From assembly GCA_038277395.1 (NCBI GenBank), contig CM076195.1, forward strand, positions 25,258,327-25,322,326: a stretch of 64,000 nucleotides of DNA. Reading direction: 5' to 3'. The stretch is from Dryocosmus kuriphilus (Eukaryota > Arthropoda > Insecta > Hymenoptera > Cynipidae). The notes under the pieces are model-generated. The model was not told where the DNA came from, did not search any database, and was given only the letters and a program-made list of their open reading frames with translations. Shown here in pieces: positions 57,067-64,000 of the stretch (its first letter is position 1; each line of letters starts with the position of its first letter). The translations under genes were made by a program, and so were the position numbers.

Positions 57067-57966
57067 GGGGTTACCCCTAGTTGTAATTTTCAAAAAATCG
57101 ATTTTTTCTTTTTTATATTTTCTTAAAGTATGTCATTCTGAAAATGCGTCCTATAAGTTTTAAGTTGATCCAGCAAAAATTGATTGAGATATATGACCTT
57201 GAAGGATATGTGCCTTAGATCGTTTCAGTCGAATAAATAAATAAATAAATTCCTGCTCGAATTTCTTTGGCAGAAAACCGCGCGGCAGAGAATACTCGCG
57301 AAGGAAGATTGCTTCGCAGACAAAATCAAATTTATTTTTTGGAATCGGCAACTTCAGCAGAAGGTCTACTTTATGGGCCTGGAATAGACGATTCAATGTA
57401 AGTAACTTCAAAAACTTTAAACGCGTTTTTTTCTCAAAATGACGTTTCTCAAGTCGGTGACACAAATTACTCGAAAACTACTGAACCGATTTTATTCAAA
57501 CTTTGTAGGCTTTTTTAACATATAAAAATCTAGTCTTTAATCGATGATTTTTTTTTTAAACAAATACTTTTTTTTTTACATAGCCAAAAAACAATCGCTT
57601 TTTGCAGTAAAAATTGAACTCTTGACTTTGATCGGTCGCCATTTTGTTCCAGATTTTTTTTTCTTATGATTCGATTAAAGACTAGATAATCTTATAATTT
57701 AACTAAATCCGTATCATTTTTGTATTTCGGATCATCCAGACTTGCGAAAAACGTGTCACCGCAAACCGGTTTTTCCAAGCGAAGTCCTGCGCTATAACCT
57801 TCTATTTGCAAAATAATACATATTTTTTATTGAAAATTAGCGAAAATTACTACTAAAGTATGCACTTTAACATAATAAATAATTTGTTCAAAAAAGTTTA
57901 GCGGTTTCCTTGCAAAAAATTCTTTAAAAAGACCTATTTTTTCACGGTACAACTAGGGGTAACCCC
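57067..57966. mobile_element. TTAA-flanked non-autonomous element, exactly 900 bp
   Basis: TTAA at 57063-57066 and 57967-57970 frames an element starting GGGGTTACCCCTAGTTGTA and ending TACAACTAGGGGTAACCCC, a perfect 19-bp terminal inverted repeat. The tip GGGGTTACCCC is itself nearly palindromic. The interior, including a 101-codon minus-strand frame (57465-57160), shows no transposase. TTAA targets are used by piggyBac, Kolobok and Sola3; the G-rich tip argues against piggyBac (usually CCC), so the mobilising family is open. Confidence 0.88.
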
Positions 57967-57970
57967 TTAA

Positions 57971-58710
57971 TCCGAGCAATTTTCTGGCAGTAAATCATCG
58001 CAGAGCATTCGTAGCTTTATTCGAAATTGCCTACAAGTGGTTTTGAAAGAGAACATGTGACTATACCTATTTTATAATATATATATATATAATATAATAC
58101 CTATTTTGTGTATGTACATTATCAACCCTATGTTTTTAGAAACCAAATAAATTGTCACAATAGTCATTTATATAAGAAAGCAGTTTTTAAGTGAAATGTG
58201 TACGGGAATTTATAAAAAGTGTACGAGAAATGTGCGGGAATTTTATCGTAGGTCTCCATTCGACGCGCTGACACTAATTCGATATTTCTTTTAGAGAATA
58301 CCTTTCTTGCTCGTTGTTTCATTTCGCTTCTGTACAGTGCCCACGCCATGCATCGACTTGGTGTGCACGTTTTTCCTCCTTATTTTGACGCGAAGTTCAG
58401 TTCGGTTCGATTTTAATAAAATTACCCGCGCTATTCCGAAAATAAGAAATGAACCATGCGTTTTACATTTTTGAAAACCTCAGTGTAAAACCACGGGGCT
58501 CGCGCTCAGACCCTCCTCCCCCTAAAAAAACCTAGAGGTATGTGCACAGACCCTTTCTGAGAAAAGCGTGGTAAAAAATAACCAAAAACACGTTATACCC
58601 AAATATACACCTTATAAACTGTTAAGGGTGTTGGAACCAAATTCTAATCTCAAAATTCGACTTCCTCATTTTACTCAATATATATTATAATTAGATATTT
58701 TTTTGCTGTG
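57971..58710. other. Non-coding stretch, no gene seen
   Basis: No repeat or open frame of note apart from a short AT run at about 58077-58092. Confidence 0.5.
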
Positions 58711-59479
58711 CACGGAAAACTTCATATTGCTAGGGTAGCAATATTAGAGTGGTCGCAAGGCTATGTTGTCATTGTCAACACGATACAAAGAGTATCGTGG
58801 TCGGAAGTATACACGTAGCGCTCTGACAGCGCTATACTTACTATAAAACGCTGTGTCGCTGTCAGAGCGATACACTTCGCTACGATCGCGATACACTGTA
58901 TAATGATCTCAGCTATAAGAATTAAATAGTTAAGAGAAAGATTGACAATAAAACGATTTTTTCAGCATAATTATCAATGCGTAAAAAAAAAACTTACATG
59001 ACAATTTTGGAATAATTATTATTAAATTGATATTTCAAGTAACAAATTCAACGAAGGCAATTGTTTTCAGAAAACATTATTGAAATGATGTGGCTATTAT
59101 TGCAAAATCTAATAATCCATTATTAACTGGAATTAAATTCACTGGAACTTCACTATGTCAAACTGAGGCAAGATTTGAGGTTACGCGAAAATTTACCCGC
59201 GCAGATAACCAACGCAACCTTACGTGTAGACGCTGCAACACTACCGTGGAGCTGTCGCAGCTCTACCGTATGGGCGCCAGAGCGATACACTTTTCATGGC
59301 TGCCGTAGATATACGTAAACTGCTACTACAGCGGAACTGTATTGCTACGGGGGTTATTTTAAGAGTTTCGCTGTATTAGCTCTCTGATATTGTTCTAATA
59401 GTGATACATATACTTCACATAGAATTTAGAAAAATTAATAAGTCTGTAGCGCTTTCACAGAAATATGGAGTTTTCCGTG
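58711..59479. mobile_element. MITE-like element, 769 bp
   Basis: CACGGAAAACTTCATATT at 58711 is inverted at 59462-59479 (AATATGGAGTTTTCCGTG, one mismatch). TGTG lies on both sides (58707-58710, 59480-59483) as a possible 4-bp target duplication. The interior is GC-richer and contains repeated CGCTCTGACAGCG, GAGCGATACAC and GTATCGTGG words, some inverted (58780-58900 and 59220-59400). No coding sequence. Confidence 0.7.
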
Positions 59480-61540
59480 TGTGTCGCGTTTCTATTCAGA
59501 ACTAGAAGGTTGTGTACAAAGCGAAAAAACATTTAATTCACATAATTTTAGCACAAAACGAGGAATTATAAAATAAATTAATTATTGAACTCCCTTACAT
59601 TCTTACATTCCCGAACTTTAAAATTGAAAAAAATATAAATTTTTTTCTCTATATGTAATGAATATGTATTTAATTTTTGAAAAGAATAATTTATTAATTG
59701 AAAAATATTTGTTTTACACTTTTTTAAATATATCGGAAATAGAAGTATATATACGGTTTGTATACGGTTTGCATTGTTAACTTACTTATTTAATTTTTGA
59801 AAAGAATAATTTATTAATTGAAAAAATATTTGTTTTACACTTTTTTAAATATATCGGAAATAGAAGTATGTATACGGCTTGTATACGGTTTGCATTGTTA
59901 ATTTTCTTGCTTAGTGCACTCTTTAACAATTTTCCATTATCTCGGCTCTTTCATGTTTTCATTATGTTAACCAAATTTTAATGAGATTCGGTACTAAGAG
60001 GTTTTTTAGATTCCTGGTAAAGAAATCTGAGATCAAATTATTGAAATCCACATCTTTAATAATGACACATTTTTTAGTTAACAGTATTTTACGGATTATA
60101 ACACTACTCTGTTGGTAGGTTATTTTATTTGAATAATAGGGTCCCATTATCGGGCATTAATTGTAATATTTCTCTTTCTTTTGAGTTTTAATTTCCAAAC
60201 TTATAGACATACTTTCATGTGTCGAATTACAGCCACTAATGATCAAGAGGCAAGGAATTTCGCTTAATAAAAGTTTGCTACGTTAATTCGTTATCCGGAG
60301 TTTCGACTTTAGAATTTCGAAGAGTACTTTTCCCAAGGATTGAATATTTCTTTTATCTTTAATTTGTCTGTCGCATTTTAAACATTTCTCATAAATATTA
60401 ATGTGTTCATGAGAGGTATTGTCCAATTTGCTTTTAATTTAGCCTATTCAATAACTCGAGTCCAATTACACAAACTGGATCGAGCTTTGAAATGACATTA
60501 AAACTAGCCCTTACCACCCTCTCTTGGCACTTAACAATTAAGGAAACTCGAGGGATTAGGACAGGATTGTTTTCTCCAATAGTATACGTTACGATGCTCT
60601 TCAAAATTCTCGTGATATGAAATTTTCTTGTGATCTGATCTCGATATAGGCTGACGACTCAATGAAATTCTGCTTATCTCTACTGAGATTCATTCGAAAT
60701 ATTGAATAATTACGTTTCATTTTGTCAAATTGGAGTGGGTTTTTGAGGATCCACTTAAGCGCTTCCAGAATTGCGTGAAACGAAACGGGCCCGATTTTCT
60801 GAGATTGACGTGTTTTAGAATTGATGCCTCATACGGACTCGCGTGTGTTGGTTTTTCCCTATTTGTTTTACTAATTCACATCCAACAGTTTTACTTCAGT
60901 TGTTTTTTTTTTTCTTTTTGCTCTGCCCTTCTTCACCGTTCAGAATAAACCTTCTTTTGACTCAGCAGAGTGCGAGGCTGAGTTTATAATTCAGCTGAGT
61001 CTACCTGTCATTTTTAATAATTTACTCGAAAGTGTGATCTCAATGTTGAACAAATTCTACTAGTAATTTTAAACTCATCGAATTATGGCTTGTGTGACCG
61101 ATATTTTATACATTAATTTATTGAAATTCCAGCCTCAGAAGATTAAATAGAATAATCTCCAGGTTTTAGCCCTGGTTAAAAATTCGCTGCTGACTTGTCA
61201 AAGCTAAACTTTTTTCACTAAAGCGGAAAGGTTAGTTTTTACCCAATTCCAAAGCGAGGGAATGATTACCCCACATTTCACCCTTTTTTGAACGTCGGTT
61301 CTCAATCTCTGGGTCGGACCCCGGATAAAAGAGAACTTTCACTCTGGTAAAACACAAGACAACCCAGCCAGAATTCAATTTATTGTGAAGAGGGCTATTT
61401 ATCGAGCGAGAATATAGTTTACAATTTATAAAAACCTTTATTAATTTCAACCTACTGGATATGATAACTGAGAAATGAGCGATTGACGGTTGGCGTATAT
61501 GTGAGTGCGTGATTCTATTTGAATCTCGGTACTCGATACC
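59480..61540. other. Non-coding stretch with a 120-bp duplication
   Basis: 59664-59780 is repeated in tandem at 59786-59901 with few changes (TTTAATTTTTGAAAAGAATA, TATCGGAAATAGAAGTAT, TACGGTTTGCATTG). The rest, to 61540, has only short frames with no motif. Confidence 0.6.
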
Positions 61541-61760
61541 GTTTTCCAGGAAAGTCCGTTAGTAGTATAGCTAGGAGAGTTCGGGGTCACCCACGACAAG
61601 CTTCGCGCTCTCGCCGACAGGTGGCGCCACTACTCCCTCAGTGGTACATGTCCGCGCTAAGTATTAACAGTCGGGGTTACCCTGAGTCGGTAAGGTAGGG
61701 TTCCACGAACACAAAGTTCTTTTCTCGCCGATAGATGGCACCAATGTCCGTTATCGGCAG
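61541..61760. promoter_or_regulatory. Diverged ~115-bp direct repeat with CTCF-like motifs
   Basis: CTCGCCGACAGGTGGCGCCA (about 61609-61628) and CTCGCCGATAGATGGCACCA (about 61724-61743) sit 114-115 bp apart in two diverged units. The cores AGGTGGCGC and AGATGGCAC resemble the insect CTCF binding core. This could be an insulator or simply a repeat; the functional reading is inference. Confidence 0.35.
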
Positions 61761-61929
61761 TATCGGTAAAGTAGGAATGTTGAGGTAGGTATTTACCATA
61801 TGTAGCACCACTACAAGCTTTGCGTGAACGCCACATTCCTTACTGCTATTAAGGTTATGTATTGGAATTTACTTCTCGAAAATTCTCTCCCTCTTTCACT
61901 CTCCATCGCTTTGTATACTAAAATATAAG

Positions 61930-62120
61930 AGCATAGATTCAATGGGATGCAGGTTCAAACGTGTTTTCCCCCTCCCTCTAGCGCTGATCCCATTATTTGA
62001 TGCCATTGATCCTAGAAGTTTAAAGGCGCGAGAATTCATCTCCATTTATTTCGGCAGGCACACGATGCAGGTCTGAACACGCTTTCCCCCTCTCTCTCCA
62101 ACACTGACCTCATTATGGGT
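61930..62120. repeat. Two diverged ~120-bp tandem units
   Basis: GATGCAGGTTCAAACGTGTT..CCCCCTCCCTC..GCTGATCCCATTAT and GATGCAGGTCTGAACACGCT..CCCCCTCTCTC..ACTGACCTCATTAT are spaced by about 120 bp. Confidence 0.7.
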
Positions 62121-62164
62121 GTGAGAAGGAACGCATGGGTAAAGGGAGAGTCTCGTCACATTAC

Positions 62165-62430
62165 GCAAGATGGTGTAATAATTTAAAATCTCAAAATAAT
62201 CAGATATTGAAAAACAACAATTGTGCTCAAGAAATGCAATCACTCACTTTTTCCTCTTGTAAAATTCCATACTGCTGAATCAAAACTCGAAAATCTCAAA
62301 ATAATCAGATATTGAAAAACAACAATTGTGCTCATGAAATGCAATCACTTTTTCCTCTTGTAAAATTCCGTACTCCTGAAACAAAACTCGAAAATCTTAA
62401 AATAATCCGATATTGAAAAACAATGATGAA
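62165..62430. repeat. Tandem array, ~110-bp unit, about 2.4 copies
   Basis: AATCTCAAAATAATCAGATA followed by TTGAAAAACAACAATTGTGC and TTTTTCCTCTTGTAAAATTC occurs twice and starts a third time near 62394. Confidence 0.9.
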
Positions 62431-62539
62431 GAAAAATCAATCACTTTTCCCTGTAGTGTGTGTCAGAATACATTCCTTATTACTATTTAGTTTATGTATT
62501 TTAATTTACTTCTCGAATATTCTATCCCTTTTACTCTCC

Positions 62540-62895
62540 ATCAGCTTCCTCTCACCACCTTCCGCTTTCCCTCCCACCCGCCCTTTCCCCTCGTCAAGAC
62601 ATCGCTAAACAGGCTTCGACAAGCATAAGCCTATTGGAACACGCATAATGATAGCCATGGCATTTTGTCTCACCGCCTACCGCTTCCCCTCCCACCCGCC
62701 CTTTCCCCTCGACACGGCATCACTAAACAGGTTTAGACAAGCATAAGCCTGTTCGAACACGCATAATGATAGCTGTGGCGTTTCCTCTCACCGGTTTCCA
62801 CTTCCTCTCCCACCCGCCCTTCCCCCTCCAACGCGGCATCACTAGACACGTTTCGGCAAGCATAAGCCTGTAGGAATACACATAATGATGCAATG
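62540..62895. repeat. Tandem array, ~118-bp unit, three copies
   Basis: Units contain CCTCTCACC, TCCCACCCGCCCTTTCCCCT, CATCACTAAACAGGTTTAGA and CAAGCATAAGCCTGTTCGAA, then ACGCATAATGATAGC, repeated at about 62548, 62665 and 62783. The array ends about 80 bp before the TATA box at 62975 and may act as an upstream regulatory array for the gene at the right edge. Confidence 0.9.
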
Positions 62896-62974
62896 TATCG
62901 ACGCGCATACATTACACACACACTTCTTCATTTACATACATATACGATGCCGCGCACCCAGCTTCGCTCGATTT

Positions 62975-63009
62975 TATAAAAGAGCGAATGGAACGGAGTG
63001 ACCTCAGTT
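62975..63009 (+). promoter_or_regulatory. Core promoter: TATA box and initiator
   Basis: TATAAAA at 62975-62981 is followed by the arthropod initiator TCAGTT at 63004-63009. The A of the initiator lies 31 bp after the first T of the TATA box, the canonical spacing. Predicted transcription starts at 63006 and reads toward the open frame at 63515. No downstream promoter element was seen at +28 to +33. Confidence 0.75.
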
Positions 63010-63239
63010 CGGCATTGTCTGTCAAGCATCTCACATTGAGTGAAGAAAATCTTCAGTTTTTTTTTTTTGTGAACATTACTATTGAATTCTGAAATAAGGG
63101 TGGTGTATTTAAAAACAAAGTGAAAATGCAGAGGTTTCTGTCTGTCATTGAACCGTGTTCAACAAGTGAAAAAGTATTGAAGAATCTCCAGTGAAGTTTT
63201 ATTCTAGTTGAGAACTTTGCTAGTAACTTTGTATTATAT

Positions 63240-63383
63240 ACTGTGTGTGTGTGTGTGTGTGTGAAAAATATACTCAACGTAAAGTGCAGCTAAAAACATT
63301 GTTAGCTGCTTTAAGTGTACAGTGTGCGTGAAAAAGACACTCAACGTAAAGTGCAGCTAAGGACATTGTTAGCGGCTTTACAT

Positions 63384-63414
<31 letters not shown>

Positions 63415-63480
63415 TTTGAGAAAAAAGGCAGTTAACGAAAGTGCAGCGATTTTAAATATACAGTGTACGTGAAAGACTTT
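63240..63480 (+). repeat. Repeat-containing leader, ~65-85-bp units with (GT)n
   Basis: ACTCAACGTAAAGTGCAGCT followed by ACATTGTTAGC occurs at about 63274 and 63341, and a shorter variant GTTAACGAAAGTGCAGC at about 63431. (GT)n runs lie at 63242-63262 and 63388-63414. The block sits between the predicted start site and the ATG at 63515, so it would be 5' untranslated sequence. Confidence 0.85.
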
Positions 63481-63514
63481 ATTAGTGTTTTTTTATTCCA
63501 TATTCATAGTAAAA

Positions 63515-64000
63515 ATGATACTCGACGAGTGCGTGAAGCTCATTCCCGGAATAGAGGATGCGTTGACTCTAATGTTGTCGTCTGGATACGCACCTCTAGA
63601 CAAAATCACAAAGTGGAAGATTGAGTGCTCGCTTTGTCTAAGGACTGTCAGGAGAGAACTTTATAGGAAGACACCACCGCAGTCATTAGGCAGAAAACAA
63701 AAGTGCCTGAACCTGGTTGAGAAGCTCACATGCTTAGAGGCACGCTTTGATTTATTGATGAAGAAAGGAGGAGGACATGTGCTGAAGAAACAAGATGACA
63801 TCAATAATCGCGTAAAGTGGATAGATGTAGACAAGGCTTTCAATAGTCGTGTTAAAACGTGTGTAGTGGCCAATTTAATACATAAAAATATTCTTGCCTT
63901 TTTGAATGATGCTCAGCAATTATTCATTGTTCAAGTGGGCAAAGAATTAAAAAAACACAAGGCTTTGAAAATAAATGGATTACTTCTTTGCTACTATACA
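63515..64000 (+). CDS. Open frame running off the right edge, unidentified, 162+ residues
   Basis: ATG at 63515-63517 opens MILDECVKLIPGIEDALTLM and the frame has no stop to 64000. It is preceded by a TATA/Inr pair about 500 bp upstream and stops in the leader, so the start is credible. The sequence is Lys/Leu-rich with a Cys pair (ECSLCL, about residues 43-48). A later segment, VKWIDVDKAFNSRVKTCVVA then NILAFLNDAQQLFIVQVGKE and KALKINGLLLC, has a layout (W-x-D-x-x-x-A-F-x-x-R...F-L-x-x-A...K-x-N) that I recall from very repetitive arthropod proteins of selfish, virus-like elements. That recall is unverified. Partial at the 3' end; intact within the window. Confidence 0.65.
   Translation, partial: MILDECVKLIPGIEDALTLMLSSGYAPLDKITKWKIECSLCLRTVRRELYRKTPPQSLGRKQKCLNLVEKLTCLEARFDLLMKKGGGHVLKKQDDINNRVKWIDVDKAFNSRVKTCVVANLIHKNILAFLNDAQQLFIVQVGKELKKHKALKINGLLLCYYT

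Noticed and set aside
57160..57465. 101-codon minus-strand frame
   Set aside because: Lies inside a non-autonomous TTAA element with no recognisable motif; likely chance.
62165..62895. CRISPR-like array because of regular repeats
   Set aside because: Units are contiguous tandem copies of 110-118 bp without unique spacers, in eukaryotic DNA.
63053..63277. Minus-strand frames opposite the right-edge gene (also 63661-63873)
   Set aside because: Antisense to the leader and ORF with better support on the plus strand; no promoter seen.

Overview
The window is AT-rich nuclear DNA from an arthropod, most likely an insect. The evidence is the transposon fauna (mariner DD34D, rosa-type DD41D, hAT, PIF/Harbinger, a Sola-like element, a CACTA/tnp2-like element, endonuclease-type LINEs, a Ty3/gypsy-type LTR element and a tRNA-derived SINE), the presence of spliceosomal introns, and an arthropod TATA plus TCAGTT initiator pair. 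A hymenopteran is a reasonable guess but not proven. There are no bacterial operons, rRNA genes or CRISPR arrays, and no free-standing tRNA gene was found. Nearly everything recognisable is a mobile element. Only one exon (6643-7628) looks like part of a host gene, and one open reading frame (63515 to the right edge) runs out of the window.

Layout: 1-6.0 kb holds tandem repeats, inverted-repeat elements, a hairpin and a SINE. 6.6-7.6 kb holds the last exon of an unidentified gene. 10,861-19,059 is an 8.2 kb hAT unit with a perfect 8-bp target duplication. It contains a mariner inserted 24 bp inside its left end, a remnant of hAT transposase, a pair of ~115-bp inverted repeats, and between them a decayed LINE. 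21.5-22.1 kb is a PIF/Harbinger deletion derivative. 23.4-26.0 kb is an element with short terminal inverted repeats and an internal foldback. 27.9-38.2 kb is a foldback element made of TATCCGG-rich tandem repeats, interrupted by an 8,964-bp DNA transposon (28,196-37,159) that carries two genes on the minus strand: a tnp2-like transposase with one frameshift, and a multi-exon protein with a DUF4806-type domain and one nonsense codon. 39.2-42.2 kb is a partial gypsy-type element. 42.3-45.6 kb holds tandem arrays, GCGAAGCGC palindromes, a second LINE and a 240-bp palindrome.

46,132-53,633 is a rosa-type element with ~370-bp terminal repeats. Its transposase is split by a Sola-like element (TSD AATT, long terminal repeats, transposase with one frameshift), and the nest has also undergone an inverted duplication. 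54.7-59.9 kb holds several small non-autonomous elements, including a clean 900-bp TTAA-flanked one. 61.5-63.5 kb is a series of short tandem arrays ending in a TATA/Inr promoter, a repeat-containing leader and the start of an open reading frame that continues beyond the window.

The elements do not form a single pathway; the logic of the window is nesting. Several insertion sites could be resolved to the base because the target sequence is still visible on both sides, which gives a relative order of events. The most promising leads are the two-gene transposon at 28-37 kb, the Sola-in-rosa nest with its inverted duplication, and the promoter-plus-ORF unit at the right edge. Family names rest on motif recognition by eye; no database search or alignment was run.
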